From Misgurnus anguillicaudatus (taxonomy: Eukaryota > Chordata > Actinopteri > Cypriniformes > Cobitidae): a stretch of 64,000 nt of DNA. A program made the position numbers and the translations under genes. The notes under the pieces are model-generated. The model did not search any database and was not told where the DNA came from. It worked only from the letters and a program-made list of their open reading frames with translations. The DNA is taken from the NCBI RefSeq assembly GCF_027580225.2, contig NC_073360.2, positions 11,028,501-11,092,500 of the forward strand. The letters are read 5' to 3'. Numbering within the stretch: the stretch's first letter is position 1; the number at the start of each line of letters is the position of its first letter. Positions 25,101 through 40,100 of this stretch are shown in pieces.

Positions 25101-28100
25101 TTTTTTCCCCTTCGCGGACAAAAGTCATCAGTAAGGGGTGTGATGCTGTTGGGGGTGGTAGGGAATTGGTGGCAGCTCGCTTGTCCTCCAGGGCGGATGC
25201 AAGGTTTTTTAAGACTTGGTTGTGACGCCAAGTGTAGCGTCCTTGGGTGAGGCTTGTTTTACATCCTGTGAGAATGTGCTTGAGGTTGCCTGGCATGGAA
25301 CAGAGGGCACAGTCCGGATCTTCCCCATACCATTGGTGAAGATTAACTGGTGTTGGAAGGACGTCGTATGTTGCTCTGATGGAAAAGCTCAACCGCCTCG
25401 ATTCCATGGCCCACAGATCCCTCCAGCTGATCTTCCTCTTCTCCACACTATCCCATCGAGTCCACTGTCCCTGTTTAGAAAGAGAGACTGCCTTGGCCCA
25501 CCTTGCAGACTCCTCCTGATGGCGTATTTCCTGCACCACCATCTTCCGCCGCTCTGGTGCAGTGGCCTTACTCCAGACATCACGGCTAGTTAGCCCAAGG
25601 CCTCCTCTCCCTTGCTGAACATGACCCACAATGTCAGCATGTCTGAGGGCTGCTGTTGCCTCCTGGACTGCTTTTCCTGCCCTCCATTTGCGCCCGCTTG
25701 CCAAGGTCGGTGCGTTGTTGCTCACCACTGGGTCTCGAGATTCAGTGAGTGTCATCTGAAGCCTGGTTTTTGCACATTTGAATTCCTCTGTTAAACTGGT
25801 GAGGGGCAGCTTGAGGACACCATCTCCATAGAGGCCTATGGTGGTTAGGCATCGTGGAACTCCGAGCCACTTCTTCAAGTATTCTGTGACTCCTCTTTCC
25901 ATCTTCTCCACTGTTGAGATTGGAACCTCATACACTATTAGGGGCCACAACACCCGTGGTAGGAGACCAAACTGCAGACACCAGGCTTTTAACTTTCCAG
26001 GTAGCTGGGTGTTATCGATGGATTGAAGGCTACTACTCATGGTTTTGCGCAGCTGTTGCACCTGGTCTTTGTCTTTCAGTCTTGCATCATACCACCTTCC
26101 AAGGCTTTTTACTGGTTGCTCAGACACTGTTGGGATTTGGTCATCTCCGATGTAGAATTTCAGGTCGGAGAGTACTCCCTTCACAATCGAGATGCTGCGT
26201 GACTTGGATGGTTTAATTTTCATACGGGCCCAGTTGATGTTCTCTTCGAGTTTTCTGAGCAGTCTCCTGGTGCATGGAACAGTGGTGGTCTAAAAAGATA
26301 TTTTGATAAATGATGGTAAGCACATACAGTTGTACTTGACAATACCCATTGACCTCCATAATATTTGTTTTTCCTACTATGGAAGTCAATGAGCAGATAC
26401 CATCATTTATTTTCATTTGTGTTCCCAAGATAAATGAAGGTCTTCCAGGTGTGAAATGACATTATGGTGAGTAATTCATGATAAATACGTCATTCTGGTG
26501 TAAACTAACACTTTAAATGGTTCTTCATAGTGATGCCATAGGTGTTTTGATGTTGGTGAATGTAAAGAGTCACAACATAAAGACAGCAATGTATTGGATG
26601 ATAGCTGACAGGTGACAATTATAAAAATGTTCCTCCAGTGCAAAAGGTAAGTAAATTATGGAAAAAACATTTTTAATGTATTAAAACTGATATGCCTGGC
26701 CATTCTACAGTTTGTAGGACTCTTTTTTTTTCTGTTCAGCCTTTAACATTACACATTGGTCTCTCGTGATCTTACCCCAGTCTCTGTAGTTTACATTGAG
26801 GATTCTCCAGTGCAGCACAGAGCAACTTCACTCCTGAGTCTTCTAGTTTATTAGAGTTCAGATTCAGATCTATCAGATGCGAGGGGTTTGATCTCAGAGC
26901 TGAAAACAGAGCATCACAATCTTCCTCTGTGATATTACACTCCTCCAACCTATAAAGAACAATGACATACATCAGGAAATGCATATTCAGTATTCATACG
27001 CAGTTCAAAAAGTATGGCAACCTTCTATTTGTCTGCACAAATAAACTGTTCTAAACTGGACATAAGTATATATTCATGCTGTATGCAGATTCCTATGCTA
27101 TTTTAGTTTACTAGATATTGTACGATATGTCCTACTTGTTTTTAGAGTCATGACTTAATGTATTTCAAACCTGTCATATTAAATCTGTAAATGATTATTT
27201 TCTAATTTCCTATCTGATGATGCGTTGTATGTTATGTTACCATAACAGACATACTTATCTACAATATATCAGAATAATTTTTTCTATTAATATGCAAATA
27301 AGGTGTTGAGTGAGACAAAGACACCTTTTCCCACCTAACAACTATTGGTCAGTTTTAATCTCACGTGGCTTACATCTCACAAAGTGAAAAGAAACACATT
27401 CTTCATCCTTAATATCTTCAGAGTAAAGTGAAATCTTTCCCCATTCATACTTTTTACTGTATGTTCCCTTAATTAATTGATCCTGGTTCTGACACATGGG
27501 ACCAGGTCAATTTGATTCTAAGAGAGATGATCTCACCTCAGTTTCTGTAGTTTACAGTATGGCTTTTCCAGCACATTCGAGAGCATCATTCCTAAGTTCC
27601 CTGATTTTTTCCCAGATACATCCAGTTCTCTCAGGTATGAGGGGTTTGATCTCAGAGCTGAAGCCAAAGCAGAACCAGCCTCTTCTGTGTCTATAAAATC
27701 TGACATTCTGCATAAACAGCGATATCACACTTCACTCTTGGTTTAGAATATAATATCAAAACAGGTGCAATCATTAGTAGCAAGACAGTGGTTTGGTTAA
27801 TAAAATAAGATTCTTTAAGGATATGATGTGATATAATGCTTGTTTATATAATGCCTATACATACATTCATTTTTCACTTAATTAAGATTTCTAGATTGGA
27901 GGTTGGCCCCAATCTAGGAGCTAAAGTCTTTGTCCACTTTTGTGGAGTCTTCTATGAAGAAGACGACCCTTTATAGTGACAGTGTTTCTCTATTTATATC
28001 CCAGAGGACCTCTCCATCTTCTTCAATGAGCTCTGTTGAGAAATGGAGGATATTCCGTAGTGAGGGTGCTACTCAACACTCACTGCATATCCAGAAATCC

Positions 28101-31100
28101 AAGAGAAGCCAGCAAAGAGCTTTGCTCCATAGGCATTCCTCCAGCCAAGATAGCTTCAGGAAAGAAAAGGGCTTGTTTTGGACTCTCCTCTTGGGAGCCA
28201 TGTAATGCAGGCTACAACCACCCAAAACTAAGGTCCACAAACTAAAACTTCAAATGTACAATGAGGATAGCTAAAAACATACTGGCAAACGAAATGATTT
28301 TTTAGGAGGACTATTGAAATCATATGAATGGTTCCTACCGTGATTTAAGAAAGTCTGATAATACAACTAGGATGTTTGGAAAACAGCAGACAATAAAGCA
28401 TTCCTCCAGGGGGTTTGAACCAGAAAACATGGCTTTTTCCCGACCTCCATGGAACAGAGATAGCCAGAAATTGGCACCATTGGTCCAGCTCTCAGACAGT
28501 CTTTCTAGACCTGCAATATCCGGCACGCCTTAGCATAACTTCCAAACCACTGGGATACTCACAGTGCACGCAACTTCTAGAACTTAGCATGGTGAGATGC
28601 TCTGCAGGTGCCCTAACATACTGTACTCATATGCACATCATGCACTGTTGTGGGAAAGTGGGATTACCGTAGGGCATTTCCGATAGCACCTTACCAGGCA
28701 TAGTGTTGAGTTCCCTCACAAGGGAACTGTGGTCTACCACACTGCATTGCTATAAACCCAAGAGAATAAAGCAAAATAATTCCTCCCAAGATAACTAACA
28801 GTATGGTGCACTCCTTTAACTACTGAGTACATAAAAATTATTGTAAATGTGTGTATTTCTGTGAAAACACAGATGGTCTGGCCATCTTCCCAGATTGTTT
28901 CCTAACTGCCTATAGCCTGGGATGCTGGGATAGGCTCCAGCTCTCCCAAGCAGCTTTGGAGAATGGATGGATGATTAACAACAGGCAGCGTGCACCACAA
29001 GATACATTCTTGTTACGGAAGGTGGTGAGGAAGACGAGGAGGATGAGGAAATTCCAAAACATATAAACTGATATAAAACAAATGACTGATAAATATACAC
29101 ACACGACAGCAATATTAGACAATAATGGTTGAAGACCGGAACAAAGGCAGCGGGAAAATACATTAGCCTATACACCAGGGTTCCTCAAATCTTCCCCTGG
29201 AGGGCTGAAGCACTGCAGAGTTTATCTCCAACCCTAATAAAACACACCTAAGCAAGCTAATCAAGGTCTTAATTACCACTAGAAAATCACAGGTGGGTAA
29301 GTTTGATTACGGGTTGAAGCTAAACTCTGTAGTGCTCCGGCCCTCCAAGGTAAGAAATGAGGAACCCTGGTATACACAGACTAATGAAAACTAAACTAGA
29401 AACTGGTGAGGATAAATAATTAAATAGATGAGTAACATGTGATAACGATGACACTGGGGCAATAATTCTCTTCAGTGTCTTGTTTGGGGTATAAAAAATA
29501 CTTTTTCATCAAATCCTTTTATCACTTATCATAGCTTGGTCTGTCTTGAGTATATGGGTCACATGATTTGCTTCAAGTTTTTTTTCATCAATTGGTCAGC
29601 CTGACCTATATCCAAAAAAATTATAATATTGCTAACATTAATTGTGAGCATTGTCTTAAGGTGTTAAAGAAGAAAATTGAGTTATATCTTGTTCATATTG
29701 TTATTTAGCAGATTTTGAAATATACAGTGAGGAAAATAAGTATTTGAACACACTGCTTTTTTGCAAGTTCTCCCACTTAGAAATCATGGAGGGGTCTGAA
29801 ATTGTCATCGTAGGTGCATGTCCACTGTGAGAGACATAATAAGAGAAATCACAATGTATGATTTTTTAAAACTATTTATTTGTATGATACAGCTGCAAAT
29901 AAGTATTTGAACACCTGAGAAATCAATGTTAATATTTGGTACAGTAGCCTTTGTTTGCAATTACAGAGGTCAAAGCTTCTCTATTGGGTTTAGGTCTGGA
30001 GACTGGCTAGGCCACGCCAGAACCCTGATATGCTTCTTACAGAGCCACTACTTGGTCATCCTGGCTGTGTGCTTCGGGCGATTGTCGTGTTGGAAGACCC
30101 AGCCTCGACCCATCTTCAATGCTCTAACTGAGGGAAGGAGGTTGTTCCCAAAAATCTCGCAATACATGGCCCCGGTCATCCTCTACTTAATACAGTGTGG
30201 TCGCCCTGTCCCATAAGCAGAAAAACACCCCAAAGCGTGATGCTACCACCCCCATGTTTCACAGTAGGGATGGTGTTCTTGGGATGGTACTCATCATTCT
30301 TCTTTCTCCAAACACGTTTAGTGGAATTATGACCAAAAAGTTATATTTTGGTCTCATCTGACCACATGACTTTCTTCCAAGACTCCTTTGGATCATCCAA
30401 ATGGTCATTGGCAAACTTAAGACGGGCCTGGACATGTGATGGTTTAAGCAGGGAAACCTTCTGTGCCATGCATGATATCAAACCATGACGTCTTAGTGTT
30501 ACCAACAGTAACCTTGGAAACTGAGGTCCCAGCTCTTTTCAGGTCATTGACCAGCTCCTCCCGTGTAGTTCTGGACTGATTTCTCACCCTTCTCAGGATT
30601 ATTGAGACCCCACGAGGTGAGATCTTGCATGGAGCCCCAGTTCGAGGGAGACCATTTTTCACCAAGCTTCTTGGAAATTTCACCGTAGCCCTTTCCAGCC
30701 TTGTGGAGGTGTACAATTTTGTCTCTAAGGTATATGGACAGCTATTTGGTCTTGGCCATGTTAGTATTTGGATTCTTACTGATTGTATGGGGTGAAAAGG
30801 TGTCTTTATGCAGATAACGACCTCAAACAGGTGCATCTAATTTAGGATAATAAATGGAGTGGAGGTGGACATTTAAAAGGCAGACTAACATGTCTTTGAG
30901 GGTCAGAATTCTAGCTGATAGACAGGTGTTCAAATATTTATTTGCAGCTGTATCATACAAATAAATAGTTTAAAAAATCATACATTGTAATTTCTGGATT
31001 TTTTTTTAGATTATGTCTCTCACAGTGAACATGCACCTACAATGACAATTCTAGACCCCTCCATGATTTCTAAGTGGGAGAACTTGGAAAATAGCAGTGT

Positions 31101-34100
31101 GTTCAAATACTTATTTTCCTCACTGTAGTATCCCCTAACATATGTTGCCAGATTATGGTATAAAAATTGATTAACCACAATATTGACTATCTTTGTACTT
31201 TGAGTTGAAAAATTAAACAAAATTATAACATTTTCAGGTTAAACTGATATTAGAATATTAAGCATATACTATACCTCTCCATGAAACAGATATAGTTTAG
31301 ATTGAGGGGTAGTTGAGGTAGTATACAAAATTAATAAATTGCCAATTTGTTATTGTATTGTCTAATTTTTTTTTGCAGGTGGAGGAGGAAAAGCACCAAT
31401 GAAGATATTTAGAATTCTTAGTTAGGCCTAGTTACATTTAGTTATTTACATTTGTTGCTACTTGTAAACCTTTTTTTTACATTGTTTAAAATGGATGAAA
31501 AAATATTTGTGGCATGTTTTAGAACAAGAGGGGAAGTCAGAATAACATAATTTTTGCTGCAAATAAAAATAAATATTGATGACTTTGTCCTTTTTTTATA
31601 CGATTCTTTCTGATCCCATTTTCTAAACCCTAGTTAGTGTGTAATGTTGCTATAATAACATAAATAATACCTGTAAAATGATAAAGCTCAAAGTTCACTG
31701 CCAGGCGATATATTTTCTTTAACAGAATTCGCTTTTCAAAGCCTACAGCGAACGGACTACAGCCCTCTACTTCCTGCTTTAATGACGTCACTAGAACAGT
31801 TTTTTGACTAAACTCCGCCCACAGGAATACGTCAGTCACCAGCTAAGATAACGGCATCTTTTTGAACATCTTTTTCATAAGTCCAGATAACACAAAAAAT
31901 GACATGAAATAATTTTTTGCTCATCATTTTCCCCTCTTGCCTGTTTAAGGGTTAATATATAAAAACAAATTTAAAGGACTCGATCATACAGTATGTGTTT
32001 TTGAAATAAATAATCTTACCTCAGTATCTGCAGCTTACAGTCAGAATTCTCCAAAATAGGTGACAGCAGCTTTACTCCTGCATCACCTATGTCATTTCTA
32101 GACAGATTCAAATATCTCAGCTGTGAGGTGTTAGACCTCAGAAATGAATCGAGAGCAACAGCACCTTCATTTTTTACTCCACAACCATACAAGCTGCAAA
32201 GAACAAAGACCCTATTACCGAAATAATGCGACATACTGTATTAACAGAAAGCTCTTGTCAAGTCTAACTTTTTATTTCCTCTGCTTATTCCAGAGGTTTT
32301 CAACTCTGGCCCTCTAGATCCACTTTCCTGCAGAGTTTAGAACTAACCCTAATCAAACTCACCTGCCTGCAATTTTCTGGTCTTCCTGAAGACCTTGATT
32401 GTTTGATCAGGGCTGGAGTTAAGCCCTGTTTACACGTACACAGGGCTTGACATTAACACCCACCAACCCGCCAAATGCAGGTAGATTTCGGCTGTGGCGG
32501 GTAAGACAGCCACTCCCACTAGCCACTTTGGCAGGTTGAATATAATTTTTAAATTGTAGTTTTCTTAAAAGTTATGCGAAATGATAAACAATGCGCAATG
32601 CGACACTGCGAAACTACAACTCCCATGAGCACTCCATGCACCCAGCCCAACGCACAGAGACCGTTTGTTAAAACGCGCGAGCGATCAGCGGAGCGTTGTG
32701 GACCATAGCGGCACCTTCCAGAGAGCGCGCGAGAGCTGATTGTTTGCGAATGCACAAGAGGACGCAGTCTGAGTGCATACACACCTCGGGAAAGATAAAA
32801 CAATTGCATGGAAGTGATTGAAGAAATCTAAATTGCGTGCACACTCTCAGGGCAAGAGCGAAGAGAAATTCAGCGCATACCTAAATGCACACGAAACCTG
32901 CCAGCTGAGAGGTTCACACATCCTTTTAATGTAACAATAATGCCCTCTCGACATTTAAAAGTCTTAAATCACTTTTATCAGAAACCATGATCAAGCTTAT
33001 AAAATACAATCTGCATAAACAAGTTGACAGTAAAATTCATGTACATTTCGTGACAGTATTTATTTACTGCTATTGTTAATAAATATTTAAAGTGGTTGTC
33101 GAGGGGTTTTGTGTTTACCTTTTCAGTTAGTCTCCTACACCCCTGCTCCACTTTTAATATATTCATAATCTATGCCTTACTACAGTAGCATGTTTTCATG
33201 CACCTAAATATATGATATGATCTAAACTGATGTGGTACTGACCTGGTGGTCAGACTGCATTTGAAATTCATTCTGCATCTAATTTAGCTAAACCAAGTAA
33301 ATTTGCTTGAATTAAAGTCATTTTAGGATGCCAATGTCAAGCTTAATTATATAAAATGATTTTTACCAGCAACAAAAATTGTGGCTAGTGAAAATGCTGA
33401 GTGGCATGTAACTTGGGACAACAACTAGCCACTTTGGCTGGTGAGGAAAAAAGTGAATGTCAAGTCCTGCACGTACATGGTTATTTTGAAAAACGGAGAC
33501 ATTTCCCTTCATTTGCACCCTTCGTTTACACGCATACAGAACTCGCCTATGAATCTGATTCTTTTAAAAAACTCTGGCCAGGGTTGAAATTTGAACAGCA
33601 TAGAGTACTATATACTGCAAAAGTACTAACAGTATGGTAGTATGCTACTCCGAATATAGATCAAAACTGAGTTTACACTGTGCACTGTACAATTTTTGTT
33701 GCTTGTCAGATTGAGATATTAAGTTAAAGCAGACCGTGCCATATCAACAGTTTTTTTCATACTGTGGCCTCATACACACTGCAAAGTTTTTAACAACTAG
33801 CTATTCAGTTTGGTTCTGTACACCCTGCTCAGAATTTCTGTAAGTACGGTTGATACTACCTGAATTTCGCAGGAGCTTATTCGGAAGTAGAATATGGTTG
33901 TCACTCCCGTAAATTACTAAACTGTGTGTGTACAGAACAGGATTAGGTACTAAAAAGTGGAGTGACCACCGAATTTAGCTGCAGTGTGTATGTGGGCTGC
34001 ATGATCTTATATAATGACTGACAGTGACTGGGCAATCTGTTTTATTATACTGTATTCAGACATCGTCATTACCCCTCACATGCAACCCAATAAATGACAC

Positions 34101-37100
34101 AAATTCCTAGATTGCCCTTTTAATAAATGTCCCAAATCATCTGTTCACACTTCCAACATCTTTGCCTTTTACAGTTTTGCTAGTATTTATAAATCAGCAC
34201 ACATCAGAATGCCATTTAACCTACTGTACATGATGTCATTTGCACTATAAAGTCTTCTAAATTGAAAAGTATTAAGTGAAAGCAAATTCTTCATGTTTTT
34301 GGCATTTTCTAGTACGTCAGAATGCTTTACATATGAATGTTTTAACAAACAGTATAGAAGATATTTTTGATTTCCTTAAAGCAGTCTTCTTACATCAGCA
34401 TTTCCTAACTAATCTTTCTGCTTTGTTCACACAAACATCAAAATGGTAGTTTACTTGCTAACGCTAAGAAAATTGCCAAGAGTGAAGTAGGATACTGTTA
34501 TTCCAAAAACATGTACTATTTACCCTAAATAGAGAATTACCAGTAAACTACTCATAAGTGCGATATGAATGAAAGAGGTTAATTGAAGCTTGGTATGCAA
34601 CTCTAAATTGTCTAGAGTTCTGAACTGTTATAGGGGCTGTCACACTGCAGGACTGCAGGTTCAGTCTGCAGCATCAATCTCACCTGAGTATTTGCAATTT
34701 ACAATGAGGATTTTCCAATACAGCAGCTAAAAGCTTCATTCCTGTGTCCCCGAGTTCATTGCCATTCAGATTCAGTTGTGTTAGATGTGATGGGTTTGAT
34801 CTCAGAGCCGAAACCAGAGTGGCACAACCTTGCTTTTTGACACCACAACCCTGCAACCTGCATAAGACAATGACACAAATATTAAGTTCATGATGCAGAG
34901 ATCAATTAAGAAGAAACAGATGTTTTGTGTATACAGTATATATGTGTGTGCTTTTTAAAATGCCCTAATACGAACATAAACACTTATAATAAGTCTACTG
35001 TGCATTCAAAAAGTATTCCAACCCCTTCACTTTTTTCAATTCTGATATTTTGCAGCCTGATACAACAATCATTTAAATGTATTTTTATCACTAATTAATC
35101 TATACTTAGTACCTTGTAACGACAAAGTGAAAAGAATAATTTTCTAAATGTTTAAAAATGTATTAAAAATTAAAAGCTATTCAGAACATTTACCCAGTAC
35201 TTGCTTGAAGAAGCTTTGGTAGCCTTTGGAGTCTTTCTGGTATGATGCAACAAGCTTTGTACACCTGGTTTATTTTTTTTTTGCCATTTTCCTGGCAAAT
35301 TTTCTCAAGCTCCGTCAAGTTGGATGGGGAACGTTGGTAGACAGACATTTTCAGGTCTCTCCAGAGATGTTTGGGAGGTCTATGCCTAGACCACTCTAGG
35401 ACATGCACAGAGATGTCCCTAAGAAACTCCTTTGTTTTCTTGGCTGTGTGTTTAGGGTCATTGTCCTGTTGGAAGCTGAACCTTTGGCCCAGTCTGAGGT
35501 CCTGAGCAACGCTAAACAGGTTTTCTTTAAGGAATCTCTCTACTTTGCTCCATTCAGCTTTCCCTTGACCCTGACCAGTCTACCAGTCCCTGCTGCTGAG
35601 AACATCCCCACAACATGATGGTGCCACCATTGGGATGGTATTGGGTATGTGATGAGCGGTGCCTGGGTTTATCCACACATAATATTCCAAATTGAAACCA
35701 GACAGTTCAATCTTGGTTTCATGAGACCAGAGAATCCTCTTCCTCACAGTCTCGGCTTTCATGGTTTTGCTCCACACAGAATCTCTATAGCTGTGAGTGA
35801 CCACTCAGGCCCTTCTCCCACGATTGCTCAGTTTGGTCAAGTGCCCAGCACTTGGAAGAGTCTTGGTTGTGCCAATCTTCTTTCATTTTAGAACTATGTA
35901 GGCAACTGTGCTCTTGGGAACCTTCAGTGCAGCACACATTTTTTTAAGCCTTCCAAAGTCTGTGCCTTCCAACAATTCTGTCTCTGAGCTGTCTCTTGTT
36001 TGGGATGTGTCCGGCGGAACTGGCACGAATGGCCACCCTAGTCTAAATACTTTACTTATGCAAATTTGATATTAAATTTACAGAGGTTTCTAAAATTCAG
36101 TTTTCACTTTGTCATAATAGGGTACTGAGTGTAGATTAATGAGGAAAAAATTTTACATAGATTGTAGATTGTACAGTTTGTATCAGACTGCAACAAAACT
36201 GCAAAAAGTGAAGGGGTCTATATACTTTCTCAATGCACTGTATAGTTCATAGTTTATGTTAGGAATAACATACAGCCAGCCAGTAGATAAGCACAATAAA
36301 TCCCAATAGTGGAGAGGTACTGTATCAACCTGAAGGGACTTATTTGTGATAACAACCAGCTGGATGTACATTTTCCCACTTATTGCACAGCTGCAACACG
36401 AGTTCCTAGACACAAAATATTGAATTGAAATATTTTATTATCTCTTTTGTAAGCAAAGCAAACCTTCCATAAAGACAAATAATTTCCTAGTGGCTTTAAG
36501 TTAATACATGTTTAACCCTTAAATGCATACCTCAGGTCTTTAGTGACCTGAAGCATCATCCAGTACCTGTTATGGTTTGCAAGAGACAGAACCCATGCAC
36601 AGACGGATCAGGGTAACTTTATTTAACAAACAAAACAGGGAAAAACAAAGCCCATGAGGAGGTAAAACAACATGAAACAATGCAGACAAAATGCTAAAGA
36701 GACTTGACTTGGCTAAACTTAACAATAGACAAAGTGACAAAGACTTGACTTAACTTGACTTGATACAGGAACTTACAAAATTAACCAGGACAGGACAGCA
36801 AACACAAGGCCATTAAACAGAATAAAAAAAAGCCAGGGGCTGAGTCAAGCGGCAGGACAGGAGAGCACATGGTATGTCATTACAAGCAATAGCCATGTGC
36901 TTCCACACAAAACATGTGGACTGTCACAATCTTGACACAAGACTAGAAAAGCATTAAGGATAGAGGCAAGAATGTAACAGCACTCTTCCCCTTCATTTGT
37001 TTTTTGAAGTTAGGCCTTCACCTTTTAAATATTTCTCAATCTATTTATTATCAACAATTTAACACAACAAACACAGTTATGTAAAAACTGTATTCACAGT

Positions 37101-40100
37101 TAGGGGCTTCCTTGTTTGTGTCTGGCTAAGCCTGCACTCTGCTGCATCAAGTCGAACACACTAGTGTGATGGCTTTGAAAGGTAAACCTATTAACATCTG
37201 TCCCTATGAGTTTTGGAAAGACTTATCGCAAGAGGAAACATTATGTTTTAGTTGCATAACATTAGTTAATGGAAACACTGTCAATTCGCAAAAGTTATTT
37301 ATCATTATTTAGAAATCTGTAATGGAAACCAGGCCTCTGACTGTTTATAGCCGTTCATTCATTCAAACTAGTCTTATTGATGTCACACTGCAATTTCATT
37401 GGTCCCTGTTTCCTGGTTTCTTGTTTTGTTCTCTGCCTGCCTCTCTGGATCATCTTCTGTTGCTTGTGTGGTGTTAATTTGGGTAGCTTGCCTATGACTT
37501 TGACACTTTGGTCCCGGAGAAGCAGTTTAGTGCAGTTTGTGACAGTGTGTGTCTGTGAATACCCTGCAATGGAATGGCCATCTGTCCAAAGTGTATCTTG
37601 CCTGTGACCCAAGATGCTGGGAAAGGCTCCAATCCTCCTGTGACGTTGCATATAAGCCAGTTTGGAAAATGGGAAAATGGATGAATGCATAGATGTATAG
37701 ACTTAAATCAGGTGGTTGTTATCTGGGGATAACAGACCTTGGAATGTCTACAGTATCTGAATCACTGACTACTGACTAATCAGAATCAATCATTCCAGAG
37801 CACCATGTAACATGAATGTCTATGGTTGTGACCAAAAACCCTGCTGAAAAAAACAGCATCAAACCAGCATGGGAATTATGCTGGTCTATGCTGGTTTAGC
37901 TGGTGGTCACAGCATACCAGCACCAAAACACAACATATGCTGGTATGACCAGCGTGGGATGCTGGTGCTAATGCTGGTTTAGCTGGTGCTAATGCTGGTT
38001 TGTTGCTGGTTTATCTGGTGCTAATGCTGGTGCTGATGCTGGTTTGATGCTGGTTTAGCTGGTGTTCACTAGCAAACCAGCACCAAAACACAACATATGC
38101 TGGTCTTGCTGGTATGCTGTTTTTTCACCAGGGAAATCTGTAAATCACCTTTTAAAAGTCATATGATGCTGGTTATTTTAATGATGCAATGTTTTTGTTC
38201 ACTTAGGATTTTATTAGGCAACTAGGTATTCCACAATCCTAGTCCATTAGTCATATGGCACAATGCATTCAGACTCAATCCTGCACTCCCATAGTCTCAA
38301 ATGTGTGTACTACCACTGCAACATACCTTCAATTCTGAACAAATAACACACACACACACACCAAATATCTAACTTTAAACCCTGCTAGCAATGTTTTACA
38401 AATACATTTTTTCATAAGGACCTTGACATATGTGACTCTCAGAAAGACTTTACTTACTTCAATACCTCCAGTTTACAATGTGGACTTGCCAATTCAGCAG
38501 AAAGCAGTTCCATACCAGAGTCTCCTACTTTATTCCATGACAGTTCCAGCTCTCTCAGGTGTGAGGGGTTTGATCTCAGAACTGAAGCTAGAGCAGCACA
38601 ACCTCTATCTGTGATACCACACTTCCGTAACCTGAAGAGAACAATAACACTTTAAGCTCTGTTAGAACATCCAGTCAAACAAAGACTACCCTATGCCTTA
38701 ATAGGGGGTATCACACTGTATGAAATAGTTCCAGAACTGTTTTCCAGAAGTACCCACTACGCTAAAACTTTCTTGTGAATCGCATTAAGTTAATTATTAC
38801 AATTTATAAAATTTTAAATATGGATATTTTTGTTACAAAATTACATTGATTACCGGCAGAAGACATATATTAACCCCTTGGAGCCATGTGGATTACCTCT
38901 GTAAAGGATAAATGCACTTTTTGAATGTTTAAATTTAGAAGTTGTTTCCTGATCCCTGATTTCTACCATTATAAAGCTTGGAAGAGCAAAGACTTTTACT
39001 AAACTAACTCTAAATGTGTTTGTCTGAAAGATGATGGACATATCTATCTCGGATTGCATGGGGGTGAGTAAATCATGGGGTCATTTTGATATTTGGCTGG
39101 AACAACACTTTAACATTTATGCCACGAAGGAAATCCAAAGTGATTTTGATGGGATGATGCGAAAATATTTCCATGTATTTCAGTTTAGCTAGCGCCATTA
39201 ATTACTCAGCAAAACAGTGCTGTAAATAAAAGAAACTGAAACATGACTACAAAAGATTTAAAGACCACAACAATCAAGAGTGGTTCAGACCACAAAACAA
39301 CTCAGTGATACGGTCTATTAGATGGTATCTTTGGCCACAGACCAGCTTACGCTGGTAATGCGCGGAAAAAAGACTCTGTTACATGGAATTTAAGTTAATT
39401 TAATTATGTTTCAAATACTTAATAATGCAAGTATTGTTTTTACAGAGGAACACATCTTTATATGAAAACAGTCACACCATGTTAACACTATGAGCAACAA
39501 ACTAATAAACCCAACTTTGATTTGTTTAAAACTAAAAACAAATAATTTGTGCCTCACCCCAATGTCTCCAGATTACAGTAAGGATTCTCCAGAACTGCAG
39601 ACAGCAAGTTTACTCCTGAATTTTGTATTTCAATATCATACAGATTCAGTTCTTTCAGGTGTGAGGGGTTTAGTTTTAAAGCAGAAGCCAGATCAGCACA
39701 ACCTTCATATGTGATATAACATTGAGAGATCCTACATAAAGACAATGACACATAAGGACAACATTGTTTAGCTATTCCAATAACTTCTGGAAGACAAATC
39801 TAAATCTTATACCACACTGTAAAAAATTTACTCTAATTATGCAGCTGGTTGCCAGTAACTTACTGTAGAAGATAAAGACTGAAAATGTTTCATGTTCATT
39901 TGATAAATAAGCGCTTGCAACACTATATTATATATCCATGAAGTTACATGTTAAAGGAGCGGTGAATTAAGAAATCAATTTTAACTTGAGCATTTGTTAT
40001 AATTGAAGTCATCCTACTTGAACGAACATCCTGTAAGTTTCAGAACTGAAAACGTCCTTGTTACTGAAATATCAACAGTTATGCCCAGCAAATGGCACAT

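Larger units (their letters stand above)
24207..26516. repeat. Palindromic cyprinid MITE split by the RLE LINE
   Basis: Left part 24207-24298 (TTAAAGGAATAGTTCACCC...) and right part 26292-26516 (...ending CTTTAA) are the two arms and centre of a common palindromic fish repeat. The LINE at 24299-26291 interrupts the left arm. Confidence 0.7.

Noticed and set aside
24508..26216. Plus-strand frames of 60-125 codons opposite the RLE LINE
   Set aside because: Antisense shadows of the 551-codon LINE frame.
37355..37690. 111-codon minus-strand frame
   Set aside because: Overlaps LINE-tail-like repeat sequence and has no recognisable domain.
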